In this document: in pieces, positions 8,453-17,133 of the stretch
Layout of the letters: each line of letters opens with the position of its first letter
Numbering within the stretch: position 1 is the stretch's first letter
DNA from: Barrientosiimonas humi
Lineage (GTDB): Bacteria; Actinomycetota; Actinomycetes; Actinomycetales; Dermatophilaceae
Assembly: GCF_006716095.1 (NCBI RefSeq)
Contig: NZ_VFOK01000002.1
Span: forward strand, 1-64,000
Length of the DNA stretch: 64,000 nucleotides
Direction: 5' to 3'
Notes under the pieces: generated by a model
Told to the model about the DNA's origin: nothing
Database searches by the model: none
What the model saw: the letters and a program-made list of their open reading frames with translations, nothing else
Program-made: the position numbers and the translations under genes

Positions 8453-9508
8453 CTACTGCCGGGTGAGGCGGCGGCGCGCGGCGAACCCGCTCGCGCCGGC
8501 GGCCGCGCCGAGTGCACCGAGCGTCATCAGCGTGGCGGTGTTGCTGCCGCTGCCGACGACTCCGGTCTGCACGGGCGGGCCGCTCACCGACGGCTCGCCG
8601 CTGCCGGCGTCACCGGCTCCCGGGCCGGACGGCGCGGTCGTGCCCGGCGCGGTCCCGGTCGGTTCCGACGTGGGCTCGCTGGTGGGCTCCGAGGTCGGCT
8701 CGCTCGTGGGCTCAGAGGTCGGCTCGGAGGTCGGCTCGCTCGTGGGCTCAGAGGTCGGCTCGCTGGTCGGCTCGCTGGTCGGCTCCGCGGTGGGCTCGGA
8801 CGTCGGCTCGCTCGTCGGCTCCGGGCTCGGCTCGCTCACGGCCGGCGCGACCGTCAGGTTGCCGACCACGTCGTCACCCTGCGGCGTGCAGCTCATGAAC
8901 ACGTCGACCTTGGTGCCGTCGGCCTTGGTGACGACCGTGTTGGCCGTGAAGTCCGACACCCGGATCACCAGGTCGCCGGCCTCGGCGGCGGTCAGCCCGG
9001 TGGCCGAGCCGGTCCCGGTGGCGGTCATCGTCGACCCGGCCTCCTGAGGCACGTCGGACTCGGGGATCGTGATGTCGCCGCTGATCGTCTGCTCGGAGGC
9101 GCTGTCGTCGTTCAGCGTCGTGGTGATCGTGGTGCTGCCCGTGCCGCCGAGCGTCTGGCCCTGCAGGATGCCGCGGGTCGCGTCCATCAGGCCGGCGGGG
9201 ATCGTCATCGCCGCGGTGATGTCGGTGTCGTACGACTCGCCCGCCACGGGCTCGTCGGGCGCCGTCGCGGAGATGGAGACCGGGAACGGGTCCTGGTTGG
9301 CGTCGGTCGCCTCGGGGTCGCCGGGCAGGTACCAGAGCTTGAACGGGCCGGTGTCGTCGGTGCCGAGGTAGACCTCGCAGCCGAAGGTGAGGTCCTTGGA
9401 GATCGTTGCGGCCTGCGCCTGGCCGGGGGCGACGGCCATGAGTCCGAGGGCGAAGGCGCCGGCCACGCTCACGCGGGCGGCGGTGGTGAGGGGGTTGCGA
9501 GGGGTCAC
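8453..9508 (-). CDS. Secreted DUF6801-like protein with PTSE repeats and wall-anchor-like tail
   Basis: A 351-residue surface protein. The signal peptide is residues 1-34 ([19 protein letters not shown]). Then comes a DUF6801-like beta domain (about 35-220; Cys in [10 protein letters not shown] and VFMSCTPQG). About fifteen Pro-Thr-Ser-Glu units follow (about 222-285), like a wall-spanning stalk. The tail is PPVQTG, a hydrophobic segment ([19 protein letters not shown]) and RRRLTRQ. That layout mimics a sortase signal, although PVQTG departs from LPXTG/LAXTG. GTG at 9508 with AGGGAG upstream is chosen because the signal peptide starts there. Partner proteins may be the two shorter secreted products downstream. 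Confidence 0.8.
   Translation of the reverse strand: MTPRNPLTTAARVSVAGAFALGLMAVAPGQAQAATISKDLTFGCEVYLGTDDTGPFKLWYLPGDPEATDANQDPFPVSISATAPDEPVAGESYDTDITAAMTIPAGLMDATRGILQGQTLGGTGSTTITTTLNDDSASEQTISGDITIPESDVPQEAGSTMTATGTGSATGLTAAEAGDLVIRVSDFTANTVVTKADGTKVDVFMSCTPQGDDVVGNLTVAPAVSEPSPEPTSEPTSEPTAEPTSEPTSEPTSEPTSEPTSEPTSEPTSEPTSEPTSEPTSEPTGTAPGTTAPSGPGAGDAGSGEPSVSGPPVQTGVVGSGSNTATLMTLGALGAAAGASGFAARRRLTRQ
8658..8837 (-). repeat. Coding tandem repeat (PTSE units)
   Basis: About fifteen 12-bp units, mostly variants of ggctcgctcgtg/ggctcggaggtc, encode (Pro-Thr-Ser-Glu)n in the secreted protein at 8453-9508. Such arrays change copy number by slippage without breaking frame. Confidence 0.85.
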
Positions 9509-9695
9509 GTGCGGCTCCCTGTCCGAATGGGTGAAGTGGGCACCCCCTACGAAACCGTAGCCCGCAACTGTGGGCAAGGTCACAGATGCTGTGAAGTCCT
9601 GTGAATCCGGTCGCGGTCCGGACACGACCAGGTGAACGACAGATCCGGCGGATCCTCAACGGGGAGAACGCATTTCGCGTGCGAGTTCGCCGTGC

Positions 9696-10166
9696 TCAGC
9701 CGCGCAGACCGTTGACCGCGTCGACCAGCAGCAGCAGCCCGACGGCCACCGCGACGAGCCCGCCGACCGCGCGCACGACCGGGTTGAAGTCGACGAACAT
9801 CGAGCGCGACAGGCGCGGGCTGACCAGCACCGTGATGGCGTCGCCGACCGCGGGCGGCAGGTCCGAGTGCCACCGGGCCACCCCCTCGCGCGAGCGGCCG
9901 GACCGGTCCTGGAAGGCGTACCGGATCTTCCACCGCACGTCGCCGACGTCGTCGACCCACACGCTGCTCAGGTCACCGGTGGCTCCCCACGGCATCCGCA
10001 TCACCCGGCTCGCGCCGATCTCGGTGACCGTGGCCGGGGTCGGCGCCCAGGTGCGGCTGCGCACGGAGTGCAGCACGACCGGCACGATCAGCCACAGCCC
10101 GAAGATCGCGAGCGCGGGCCCCAGAACCACCAGTGCCTGGTTGGCCAGTGTGGTGCCGCTGTCCAT
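9696..10166 (-). CDS. DUF3592-type membrane protein
   Basis: A 156-residue protein with two membrane helices, at about residues 10-32 and 131-150, flanking a soluble domain. That domain contains SRTWAPTPATVTEIG, a Val/Arg-rich strand pattern (RWKIRYAFQDRSG) and DAITVLVSPRLSRSMFVDF. This layout is that of DUF3592 proteins. ATG at 10166. It lies 15 bp downstream of the SRPBCC gene and may share its transcript with the lipid kinase upstream. No enzymatic motif is visible and the function is unknown. The 187 bp between its stop and the next gene hold no feature I can recognise. Confidence 0.7.
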   Translation of the reverse strand: MDSGTTLANQALVVLGPALAIFGLWLIVPVVLHSVRSRTWAPTPATVTEIGASRVMRMPWGATGDLSSVWVDDVGDVRWKIRYAFQDRSGRSREGVARWHSDLPPAVGDAITVLVSPRLSRSMFVDFNPVVRAVGGLVAVAVGLLLLVDAVNGLRG

Positions 10167-10181
10167 CGTCGTCCCCCTGCG

Positions 10182-10646
10182 TCAGTCCTGCGCGGCCGGC
10201 TCCTCGCGCGCTCGCACGGCGAGCCGGCGCATCCCGGTTCGCATCATGGCGCTGTGGTTGAGCTGGAGCAACGGACGCGCCGCGAGCGCCACCCGCCGGA
10301 CCCGCGCGTGGGCCAGGTCGCACTCCTGGTCGTACGTCACCCGCGCCCGGTCGGGCGCGTCACCCTCGGCGACGCGGAACTCGATCCAGCCGACCAGGTC
10401 GCGGGCGAGGTCGGCGCGCAGCACCCCGCGGTCGGGGTCGTCGACGGTGCTGGTGAGCTCGATGCGCAGCGAGAACGGCAGCACGCTGCGGGCGGTGACC
10501 AGCCCGCGGCGCTCGTCGTAGCGCTCGACGCTGCGGATCTGCGGCCACCACTGCGGCCAGCGCTCGGCGTCGCGCAGCACCGCGATCACCTGCTCCGGCG
10601 GGGCGGCCAGCGGGAAGCTGCCGGCGAACCGGAACGGCCGGCTCAC
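10182..10646 (-). CDS. SRPBCC (START-like) family protein
   Basis: A 154-residue protein with the START/Bet v1-like pattern: FRFAGSFPLAAPPEQVIAVLRD, then AERWPQWWPQI and a long C-terminal helix. It probably binds a hydrophobic ligand. GTG at 10646 overlaps the stop of the lipid kinase gene (GTGA), so the two are translationally coupled. A ligand related to the kinase's lipid substrate is possible but not shown. It ends RAREEPAAQD just before the DUF3592 gene. Confidence 0.78.
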   Translation of the reverse strand: MSRPFRFAGSFPLAAPPEQVIAVLRDAERWPQWWPQIRSVERYDERRGLVTARSVLPFSLRIELTSTVDDPDRGVLRADLARDLVGWIEFRVAEGDAPDRARVTYDQECDLAHARVRRVALAARPLLQLNHSAMMRTGMRRLAVRAREEPAAQD

Positions 10647-11557
10647 GGCACGCGCAGCACGAGCGAGCGGGGCTCGACGGTCACCCGCATCGCGCGGCCC
10701 TCGCCGATCAGGTCGCCGTCGACCTGGACCGTGCGGGGCGTCACTGCGGTGACGTCGAACTCCCGACCCGGGCGATGGCGTACCTGACTGCCGCCCTCGC
10801 CGCCGCGCAGCACCTGGACCACGAGCCGGCCCCACTGCGGCAGCGACCCCGCGGACAGCACGACCGCGTCGAGCAGACCGTCGTCGGGCAGCGCCCGGGG
10901 CATCAGGCGCACGCCGCCGGTGAGCCGGCCGCAGTTGCCGATGAGCACGGTGGTGGTGGGGGCGGGGTCGGCGCCCTCGCCGTCGGTGTAGAGCTGCATC
11001 TCGACCGTCGGCCGGCGCAGGTGCCGCGCGCCGGAGAGCACGTAGGCGACCCAGCCCAGCCGGGCCTTGAGCGACTCGGGGGTGCCGCCGAGCATCTCGG
11101 CCTCCAGGCCCATGCCGCACATGACGAGGAAGACGTGCTCCTCGATCGTGCGCCCGTCGCCGGTGCGGTCCAGCTGCAGCACCCCGACGTCGATGCGCCG
11201 GTCGGTGCCGTGGATCGCGCGGCGCACGGCGTCGGCGTAGCGCCGGTTGACCGGCAGCCCGAGGTTGCGGGCGAGCAGGTTGCCGGTGCCGGCGGGCACG
11301 AGTCCCATGGGGGTGGTGCTGGAGCGTACGGCCGTGGCCACCTGGCGCACGGTGCCGTCGCCGCCGAGCGGGCAGATCAGGTCGACGCCCTCGTCGAGGG
11401 CCGCGCGCGCCTGCCCCTGGCCGGGGTCCTCGATGGTGGTCTCGAGCCAGAGCGGCGGGGCCCAGCCGTTGCTGCGGAAGACGGCGTCGACGTCGGTGCG
11501 CAGCCGCCGCAGGTCGTGGAACTTGGCAGGGTTGACGACCAGGCCCGCGCGGCGCAT
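10643..11557 (-). CDS. Diacylglycerol kinase-like lipid kinase
   Basis: A 304-residue DAGK-catalytic-domain protein, a family that phosphorylates diacylglycerol, sphingoid bases or related lipids with ATP at the membrane. The nucleotide motif PLGGDGTVRQVA is at about residue 63, and the second loop GLVPAGTGNLLARNLG at about 88. The C-terminal beta domain contains FLVMCGMGLEAEML and GGVRLMPRALPDDGLLD, with the conserved DDG. The length is typical of bacterial DgkB/YegS proteins. The substrate cannot be named from sequence. It is first in a minus-strand group with SRPBCC and DUF3592 genes and lies 11 bp after a small membrane protein gene. Confidence 0.88.
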   Translation of the reverse strand: MRRAGLVVNPAKFHDLRRLRTDVDAVFRSNGWAPPLWLETTIEDPGQGQARAALDEGVDLICPLGGDGTVRQVATAVRSSTTPMGLVPAGTGNLLARNLGLPVNRRYADAVRRAIHGTDRRIDVGVLQLDRTGDGRTIEEHVFLVMCGMGLEAEMLGGTPESLKARLGWVAYVLSGARHLRRPTVEMQLYTDGEGADPAPTTTVLIGNCGRLTGGVRLMPRALPDDGLLDAVVLSAGSLPQWGRLVVQVLRGGEGGSQVRHRPGREFDVTAVTPRTVQVDGDLIGEGRAMRVTVEPRSLVLRVP

Positions 11558-11568
11558 GCCGGAGGCGG

Positions 11569-11763
11569 TCAGTGCCTGGCGGAGTCGGCGTCGGCAGACG
11601 ACTCGAGCTCGGCGACCGGGTCGGGGTCGTAGTCCGACGGCGCCGGGACCGAGCTCGACTTGCCGAACATCAGGCCAGAGGCCCAGGCGGGCACCACGAT
11701 GAGCGCGATGATGAACGCCAACGTGACCACGATTTCGGCGAAGAGGTCGACCACGAGACCCAT
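11569..11763 (-). CDS. Small single-pass membrane protein
   Basis: A 64-residue protein with one hydrophobic helix at about residues 8-32 (EIVVTLAFIIALIVVPAWAS), followed by an acidic Ser/Asp-rich tail. It matches no family I know. ATG at 11763, 62 bp from the divergent serS. It is probably co-transcribed with the lipid kinase, which starts 11 bp further on. The hydrophobic segment and tight spacing support a real gene, but evidence is limited. Confidence 0.55.
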   Translation of the reverse strand: MGLVVDLFAEIVVTLAFIIALIVVPAWASGLMFGKSSSVPAPSDYDPDPVAELESSADADSARH

Positions 11764-11812
11764 GCTAGCGGGGCAGGGGAGAACTCGGTCGGCGCCCGGG
11801 TGCTGCGCTCGT

Positions 11813-11818
11813 TAGCCT
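11813..11818 (+). promoter_or_regulatory. -10 box TAGCCT of leaderless serS
   Basis: TAGCCT lies 7 bp before the GTG of serS with no Shine-Dalgarno sequence. This is the TANNNT spacing typical of leaderless actinobacterial transcripts. Confidence 0.6.
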
Positions 11819-11825
11819 GACCTCC

Positions 11826-13133
11826 GTGATCGACATCAAGCAGCTGCGCGACAACCCCGACCTGGTGCGCGCGAGCCAGCGTGCTCGCGGTGAGGACGAG
11901 AGCCTCGTCGACCAGGCGCTGGCCGCCGACGAGCGCCGGCGCTCCAGCCTGCAGGAGTTCGAGTCGCGGCGCAGCGAGCAGAAGTCGGTCAGCAAGGGCA
12001 TCGGCGCGGCCATGGGACGGCTGGGCGCCGCCAAGAAGGCCGGCGAGCCGACCGAGGAGCTCGAGCGCGCGGCCCAGCAGGCCCGCGACGACGCCGCGAG
12101 CCTCAGCGAGGACGTCAAGCGGCTGGAGGCCGAGGCGACCGAGGCGCAGGAGCTCTACGACCGCACCCTGCGCAGCATCGGCAACGTCATCATCGACGGC
12201 GTCCCGGCCGGCGGCGAGGACAACTTCGTGACGCTCGAGACCGTCGGTGAGACCCCGACGTTCGACTTCGAGCCGCTGGACCACCTGGCCCTCGGCGAGA
12301 AGCTCGGCGCCATCGACATGGCGCGCGGCGCGAAGGTGTCGGGGTCGCGGTTCTACTTCCTCACCGGCGTGGGCGCGCGGCTCTCGCAGGCGCTGATGGC
12401 GTACGCCCAGCAGGTCGCCTACGAGGAGGGCTTCAGCCCGCTCGGCGTGCCGACGATGGTCAGCGCCGCCACGATGAGCGGCACGGGATATCTCGACGCG
12501 CACGACGACGTCTACCGCGTCGCCGACGTCGACCTCTACCTCACCGGCACCAGCGAGGTCGCGCTCGCCGGCTTCCACAGCGACGAGATCCTCGACCTGT
12601 CCGACGGGCCGCTGCGCTACACCGCGACCTCGACGTGCTACCGGCGCGAGGCCGGGTCGTACGGCAAGGACACCCGCGGGATCTTCCGGGTGCACCAGTT
12701 CACCAAGACCGAGATGTTCGTCTACTGCAAGCCCGAGGACGCCGTCGCCGAGCACGACAACCTGCTGCGCATCGAGCGGCGGCTGCTCGACGGCCTGGAG
12801 CTGCCCTACCGCGTCATCGACGTCGCGGCCGGCGACCTCGGCGGCTCCGCCGCGCGCAAGTACGACATCGAGGCCTGGGTGCCGACGCAGGGCAAGTACC
12901 GCGAGCTCACCTCGACCTCGAACACCACGTCGTTCCAGGCGCGCCGGCTCGGCATCCGATACCGCACCGACACCGGCCGCACCGACTTCGTCGCGACCCT
13001 GAACGGCACGATGCTCACCGACACCCGGCCGATCGTCGCGCTGCTGGAGAACAACCAGCAGGCCGACGGCTCGGTGCGGGTCCCCGCGGTGCTGCAGCCG
13101 TTCCTCGGCACCGACGTGCTGCGCCCGGTCTGA
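11826..13133 (+). CDS. serS: Seryl-tRNA synthetase
   Basis: A 435-residue class II aminoacyl-tRNA synthetase that charges tRNA-Ser. The N-terminal tRNA-binding coiled coil is [17 protein letters not shown] through about residue 110. Class II motif 2 is [19 protein letters not shown], and motif 3 lies in [20 protein letters not shown]. The serine site contains [13 protein letters not shown] at 11826 sits 7 bp after a -10 box, so the mRNA is probably leaderless. It is monocistronic, followed by a GC hairpin at 13191-13221. Full length and intact. Confidence 0.97.
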   Translation: MIDIKQLRDNPDLVRASQRARGEDESLVDQALAADERRRSSLQEFESRRSEQKSVSKGIGAAMGRLGAAKKAGEPTEELERAAQQARDDAASLSEDVKRLEAEATEAQELYDRTLRSIGNVIIDGVPAGGEDNFVTLETVGETPTFDFEPLDHLALGEKLGAIDMARGAKVSGSRFYFLTGVGARLSQALMAYAQQVAYEEGFSPLGVPTMVSAATMSGTGYLDAHDDVYRVADVDLYLTGTSEVALAGFHSDEILDLSDGPLRYTATSTCYRREAGSYGKDTRGIFRVHQFTKTEMFVYCKPEDAVAEHDNLLRIERRLLDGLELPYRVIDVAAGDLGGSAARKYDIEAWVPTQGKYRELTSTSNTTSFQARRLGIRYRTDTGRTDFVATLNGTMLTDTRPIVALLENNQQADGSVRVPAVLQPFLGTDVLRPV

Positions 13134-13190
13134 CCCGTCCCGCGCGACCGGCTCCGCGGGGAGCCGCGCCTCGCGCCAGCCGCCCGACGC

Positions 13191-13221
13191 CACCGGCCCG
13201 AAGCCCTGCTCCGGGCCGGTG
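13191..13221 (+). terminator. serS terminator hairpin
   Basis: A 10-bp perfect stem (13191-13200 with 13212-13221) is 58 bp beyond the serS stop codon and ends before the next gene's ribosome binding site. Confidence 0.65.
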
Positions 13222-13272
13222 CGCGCTGCTACCTTGACTGCGAATCTGCACGGTGGATGGGGGAGTTCAGCG

Positions 13273-14292
13273 ATGAGTCAGTACCCAGGCCAGCCCGGGC
13301 CGCACGGCGGCGGGCAGGGGCACAGCGGTCAGCACGGCGGCGGTCAGCAGGGCGGCCCGTACCCCGGCGGTCAGCCGCCGCAGCAGGGCGGCCGGTCCAT
13401 GGGCCAGCAGTACGGCGGTGGCCAGGGAGCGCCGCAGCAGGGCCAGTCCTACGGCGGGCCGGGGGGCCAGCCGGGCGGGCACCAGGGCGGTCCGTCGATG
13501 GGTCAGCAGTACGGCGGTGGCCAGGGCGCACCGCAGCAGTCCTACGGCGGGCAGCAGGGCTACCCGGGCCAGGGCCCGCAGGGCGGGGCCGGTCACGGCC
13601 AGCCGCAGCAGGCGTACGGCGGGCAGGGGCAGCAGGGCTACGGCCAGCAGCCGACGTACGGCCAGCAGTACGCCGGGCAGCAGACCGCGCAGCGGCCCGC
13701 CTCGGGCATGGGCAAGATGCTCGGCTGGGTGCTCGCGGCCGTCGCGGCGCTCGCGCTGCTCGGCAGCTTCGGCACGTGGATGAGCTTCTCGTTCGAGGCG
13801 CCGGGCGTGCCGGGCAGCGGGGGCAGCATGTCGGGCATCGGCTCGTTGTCCGCCGACGACCCGCGGGCCCAGCAGCAGCTCGACCAGGACAGCTCCAGCG
13901 GCGACAGCGAGCAGACCTTCGGCCTGATCAGCAAGAGCAACGGCGCCACGCTCGACGGGTGGATCGTCATCGCGCTCGCGCTGGGCGCCATCGCGGTCGG
14001 CGTGCTGATGGGGCTCGGCCGGCGCGGAAAGCTCTTCCCCGCCGTCGGTCTCGGGCTCGGGCTGGTCGCGCTGCTCGTCGGGCTGCTCAACTTCTTCGAC
14101 GTGCGCGACGCCGCCGGCCAGCTGGAGAGCCAGATGAACCAGCTGGAGCAGCAGCAGAACAACAGCGGCATCCCGATGCCGATGCCCGACATCAACGTGG
14201 AGATGGGCGCCGGCTGGGGGCTGTGGCTCGTGCTGCTGAGCGCGCTCGCGATGATCGCGGTCGGCGCCGCCGGGTTGGTCAAGTCCCGCTGA
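13273..14292 (+). CDS. Gly/Gln-rich four-helix membrane protein
   Basis: A 339-residue protein. Residues 1-150 are low-complexity Gly/Gln/Pro/Tyr with repeated QQYGGGQGAPQQ and GQQGY units. Four membrane helices follow (about 153-178, 230-250, 258-280 and 313-335). A soluble loop between helices 1 and 2 is rich in Ser/Gly/Asp, and a Gln-rich stretch (QLEQQQNNSG) precedes helix 4. ATG at 13273 has GGGGGAG upstream. I do not recognise the family. A similar GQ-rich amino terminus precedes an unrelated DUF4282 domain at 22232-22870, suggesting a shared cytoplasmic tail type. Function unknown. Confidence 0.75.
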   Translation: MSQYPGQPGPHGGGQGHSGQHGGGQQGGPYPGGQPPQQGGRSMGQQYGGGQGAPQQGQSYGGPGGQPGGHQGGPSMGQQYGGGQGAPQQSYGGQQGYPGQGPQGGAGHGQPQQAYGGQGQQGYGQQPTYGQQYAGQQTAQRPASGMGKMLGWVLAAVAALALLGSFGTWMSFSFEAPGVPGSGGSMSGIGSLSADDPRAQQQLDQDSSSGDSEQTFGLISKSNGATLDGWIVIALALGAIAVGVLMGLGRRGKLFPAVGLGLGLVALLVGLLNFFDVRDAAGQLESQMNQLEQQQNNSGIPMPMPDINVEMGAGWGLWLVLLSALAMIAVGAAGLVKSR

Positions 14293-14304
14293 CCCCGGGG
14301 CAAG

Positions 14305-14310
14305 TAGGGT
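14305..14310 (+). promoter_or_regulatory. -10 box TAGGGT, leaderless start
   Basis: TAGGGT lies 6 bp before the GTG at 14317 with no Shine-Dalgarno sequence, supporting that start codon. Confidence 0.55.
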
Positions 14311-14316
14311 GCTCGC

Positions 14317-15123
14317 GTGCCCTGGCTGATCGCGCTCGACATCGACGGCACCACCATCGACCACGACGGCCACCTCGCCGATCGCGTGCGCCGCGCGGTG
14401 CGTGCCGTGGTCGACGCCGGTCACCACGTGGTCCTGTCCACCGGCCGCACGGTCATGGGCACGTTGCCCATCGCTGAACAGCTCGGTCTGACAACGGGAT
14501 TCGCGATCTGCTCCAACGGGGCGGTGACGATCACGCTCGACCCCGACGCGCCCGAGGGGTACCGCCTGCTGCGCGCCGTGACGTTCGACCCGGCGCCGGT
14601 GCTGGAGCGGCTGCGCGGGGTCGTGCCCGACGGGGTGGTCGCCGTCGAGCAGATCGGCGTCGGGCACAAGGTCAACGCCCCCTTCCCCGACGGGGAGCTC
14701 ATGGGCGATCAGCAGGTCGTCGACTGGGCCGAGCTCGCGGCCGACCCGGTCACCCGCGTGACGTTCCGGTCACCGGGCAGCAGCGCCGAGGAGTTCGTCG
14801 AGCTGGTCGAGCGGCTCGGGCTGCACGGCGTGAACTACGCCGTCGGCTACACCGCCTGGCTCGACATCAACCCCGAGGGCGTCTCGAAGGGCACCGCGCT
14901 GGAGCAGGTGCGCGAGGAGCTCGACGTCGACCCGCAGCGCACCCTCGCCGTCGGCGACCAGCGCAACGACCTCGAGATGCTGCGCTGGGCCGCGCGCGGT
15001 GTCGCGATGGGGCAGGCGCCCGACGAGGTCGTCGCCGCCGCCGACGAGGTGACCGCGCCGGTCGAGCAGGACGGTCTCGCCCTGGTGCTGGAAGGTCTGG
15101 TCGCCGAGGCCGCGAGCGCATGA
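14317..15123 (+). CDS. HAD-superfamily hydrolase, Cof-like type
   Basis: A 268-residue phosphatase of the Cof/IIB haloacid dehalogenase group, which hydrolyses small phosphorylated metabolites such as sugar phosphates. Motif I is ALDIDGTTI (nucleophile Asp), motif II STGRTVMG, and motif III/IV TLAVGDQRNDLEML with metal-binding Asp pair. The C2 cap lies between about residues 80 and 190. GTG at 14317 follows a -10 box by 6 bp. Its stop overlaps the next start (ATGA), coupling it to a TrmH-type methyltransferase. The substrate is not predictable. Confidence 0.88.
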   Translation: MPWLIALDIDGTTIDHDGHLADRVRRAVRAVVDAGHHVVLSTGRTVMGTLPIAEQLGLTTGFAICSNGAVTITLDPDAPEGYRLLRAVTFDPAPVLERLRGVVPDGVVAVEQIGVGHKVNAPFPDGELMGDQQVVDWAELAADPVTRVTFRSPGSSAEEFVELVERLGLHGVNYAVGYTAWLDINPEGVSKGTALEQVREELDVDPQRTLAVGDQRNDLEMLRWAARGVAMGQAPDEVVAAADEVTAPVEQDGLALVLEGLVAEAASA

Positions 15124-15956
15124 GCGACCTCGTGATCACCTCTCCTGCGAACGCGCGGGTCAAGGCGCTGAGCGCGCTGCGCCGACGCCGGGTGCGCGAG
15201 GCCGAGGGCGTCACCCTGGTCGAGGGCTACGACGAGCTGCGGCTCGCGGTCGAGGCGGGCGTGCGCCCGCGCCAGCTGTTCACCTGTCCCGAGCTGATGC
15301 ACGACCCCGACGCCCAGCGCGGGCTGGTCGACGAGGTGGTCGCGCTCGGCGCGGAGGGCGTACGTCTGTCGCGGCCGGTCTTCGAGAAGGTCGCCTACCG
15401 CGAGGGCCCCGACGGATTCCTGGCCGTCGTGCCCGGCGTCGACCGCGAGCTGGCGGCGCTCGAGCTGCCCGCGCGGCCGCTGCTGCTGCTCGCCGAGGGC
15501 GTCGAGAAGCCCGGCAACCTCGGGGCGATGCTGCGCACGGCCGAGGCCGCCGGGGTGGACGCGGTGATCGCGGTCGACCCGCAGACCGACTGGGGCAACC
15601 CCAACGTGGTGCGCGCGAGCAAGGGCACGGTGTTCGCGGTGCCGGTCGCGAGCGCGACGCTCGCCGACACCCTCGCGTGGCTGGCCGAGCACGAGGTGCA
15701 GCTGGTCGCGACCACCCCCGACACCACCACCGCGCACACCGCGGTCGACCTCACCGGCGGCGTCGGCATCGCCGTCGGCACCGAGAAGCACGGCCTCACC
15801 TCCGGGCTGCTCGAGGCGGCCGACGCGCGGGTGCGCATCCCGATGCACGGCAAGGTGAACTCGCTCAACGTCGCCACGTCGGCGGCGATCATGCTCTACG
15901 AGGCCGAGCGACAGCGTACGTCCGAGGGTGGATCGCGCACCCCCGCTGCCGATTGA
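15120..15956 (+). CDS. TrmH/SpoU-family RNA 2'-O-methyltransferase
   Basis: A 278-residue SPOUT methyltransferase that transfers methyl from S-adenosylmethionine to a ribose 2'-OH in rRNA or tRNA. The substrate-binding N-terminal domain includes TSPANARVKALSALRRRRVR and LVEGYDELRLAVEAG. The knot domain has motif 1 EGVEKPGNLGAMLRTAEAAG, motif 2 VGIAVGTEKHGLT and motif 3 RIPMHGKVNSLNVATSAAI. Domain order and length fit the RlmB/TsnR-like branch. Coupled by ATGA overlap to the upstream HAD gene. The target nucleotide is unknown. Confidence 0.92.
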   Translation: MSDLVITSPANARVKALSALRRRRVREAEGVTLVEGYDELRLAVEAGVRPRQLFTCPELMHDPDAQRGLVDEVVALGAEGVRLSRPVFEKVAYREGPDGFLAVVPGVDRELAALELPARPLLLLAEGVEKPGNLGAMLRTAEAAGVDAVIAVDPQTDWGNPNVVRASKGTVFAVPVASATLADTLAWLAEHEVQLVATTPDTTTAHTAVDLTGGVGIAVGTEKHGLTSGLLEAADARVRIPMHGKVNSLNVATSAAIMLYEAERQRTSEGGSRTPAAD

Positions 15957-15998
15957 CCCGATTCCGGGATGCCTGCGCCCCCGTGGCACGATGCAGAC

Positions 15999-16655
15999 AT
16001 GCGCATCGACCATGTGGTGTACGCCGCAGAGCCCGACGGTCTGGTGGCCACGGCCAAGCGGCTGGGTGACCGGCTCGGCGTCGAGTCGCTCGACGGCGGA
16101 CTGCACCCGCGCTTCGGCACCCGCAACTCGATCATCCCGCTGCGCACCCACCGGTTCGTCGAGATCGTCGAGCCGCTCGACCACCCCGCGTCCGACAAGG
16201 CTCCGTTCGGTCAGGCCGTGCGCGCGCGCTGCGAGGCCGGCGGCGGCTGGCTCGGCTGGGTCGTCGAGGTCTCCGACATGCGCGGCGCCGAGGAGCTGGT
16301 CGGTCGCGAGGCCGTGCCCGGCAATCGGCACCGCCCCGACGGCACCGAGATCACCTGGCGCCAGCTCGGCGTCAAGGGCCTGATGGCCGACCCGCAGGTG
16401 CCGTTCTTCATCACCTGGGACGACCCCGACCAGCACCCCTCCGCCGAGGGCGAGGCGGGCGCGGAGCTGACCGGTCTGCAGATCGCCGGCAGCCCCGACC
16501 GGGTGCGCGAGTGGCTCGGCCTCACCGGTGAGCCCGGCGTCGACCGCAACGACTGGGAGCCCGGCGTCGACTTCGACTTCGCCGCCCCGCACGGCACCCC
16601 CGGTCTGCTGTCGGTCACCTTCCGCACCGACGGCGGCGACGCCGTCACCGTCTGA
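15999..16655 (+). CDS. Glyoxalase-like (VOC) domain protein
   Basis: A 218-residue protein beginning MRIDHVVYAAEPDGLVATAKRL. It has the Asp/His beta start of the glyoxalase-like fold, HPRFGTRNSIIPL and a C-terminal repeat half. Such proteins are metal-dependent or ligand-binding VOC members with varied functions. ATG at 15999 is preferred over an upstream ATG because the domain begins there and a -10-like CACGAT ends 6 bp upstream, consistent with a leaderless mRNA. It follows TrmH by 42 bp on the same strand. Function unknown. Confidence 0.75.
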   Translation: MRIDHVVYAAEPDGLVATAKRLGDRLGVESLDGGLHPRFGTRNSIIPLRTHRFVEIVEPLDHPASDKAPFGQAVRARCEAGGGWLGWVVEVSDMRGAEELVGREAVPGNRHRPDGTEITWRQLGVKGLMADPQVPFFITWDDPDQHPSAEGEAGAELTGLQIAGSPDRVREWLGLTGEPGVDRNDWEPGVDFDFAAPHGTPGLLSVTFRTDGGDAVTV

Positions 16656-16667
16656 CCCGAACTTTCT

Positions 16668-16803
16668 GGCCGCGTCTCCTCCTCCGGGCGGGCTCGCAGG
16701 CTCACCCGCCCGGCATCGTCGACGGCGGCGTTGACCCCCTGGGCCGCGTCTCCTCCTCCGGGCGGGCTCGCAGGCTCACCCGCCCGGCATCATCGACGGC
16801 GGC
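16668..16803 (+). repeat. 62-bp intergenic module in tandem duplicate
   Basis: Two 62-bp copies (16668-16729 and 16742-16803) differ at about one base and are separated by 12 bp. The same module occurs inverted at 6901-6958, and part of it after 58141. All copies lie in gaps between convergent genes. No coding potential. Confidence 0.85.
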
Positions 16804-16813
16804 ACAGTAACTA

Positions 16814-16848
16814 CGACGGCGGCACAGATAACTTCTGTGCCGCCGTCG
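16814..16848. terminator. 15-bp hairpin between convergent genes
   Basis: Perfect arms 16814-16828 and 16834-16848 flank a 5-nt loop between the VOC gene and the convergent copper-chaperone-like gene. It shares its arm sequence with the hairpins at 6849-6889 and 58064-58138, so it is both a probable bidirectional terminator and a repeat family member. Confidence 0.75.
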
Positions 16849-16885
16849 CGGTATGTGGGCCGCCGTCGTCGGGCGGGGGCGTACG

Positions 16886-17104
16886 TCAGGAGCCGGTGAC
16901 CTGGTAGCCCGCCTCCTCGACGGCGGAGCGCACAGCGGCGTTGTCGAGGTCGCGGTCGCTGGTGATGGTCACCGGGGAGTCGCCGCCGGCGACGAGGTCG
17001 ACCTGCACGTTCTGCACGCCGTCGACCTCCTGCAGCTCCTCGGTCACCGACGCCACGCAGTGCTGGCAGGTCATCCCGGACACGGTCACCGTCGTCGTGG
17101 TCAT
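16886..17104 (-). CDS. Heavy-metal-associated domain protein, CopZ-like copper chaperone
   Basis: A 72-residue single HMA ferredoxin-like domain. The copper-binding motif is GMTCQHC at about residues 10-16, followed by ELQEVDGVQNVQVDL and the terminal EEAGYQVTGS. Such proteins carry Cu(I) to P-type ATPases or to CsoR-type sensors. ATG at 17104 with a short G/A-rich upstream region. A CsoR-like palindrome lies 30 bp upstream. No copper ATPase or csoR gene is adjacent in the window, so its partner must be elsewhere. Confidence 0.9.
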   Translation of the reverse strand: MTTTTVTVSGMTCQHCVASVTEELQEVDGVQNVQVDLVAGGDSPVTITSDRDLDNAAVRSAVEEAGYQVTGS

Positions 17105-17133
17105 CGTTGCTTCCTTCCGTGCGGACGTTGTCG

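Noticed and set aside
8658-8837. Regular short repeats resembling a CRISPR array
   Set aside because: The 12-bp units encode Pro-Thr-Ser-Glu in one long frame, have no unique spacers, and no cas genes are near.
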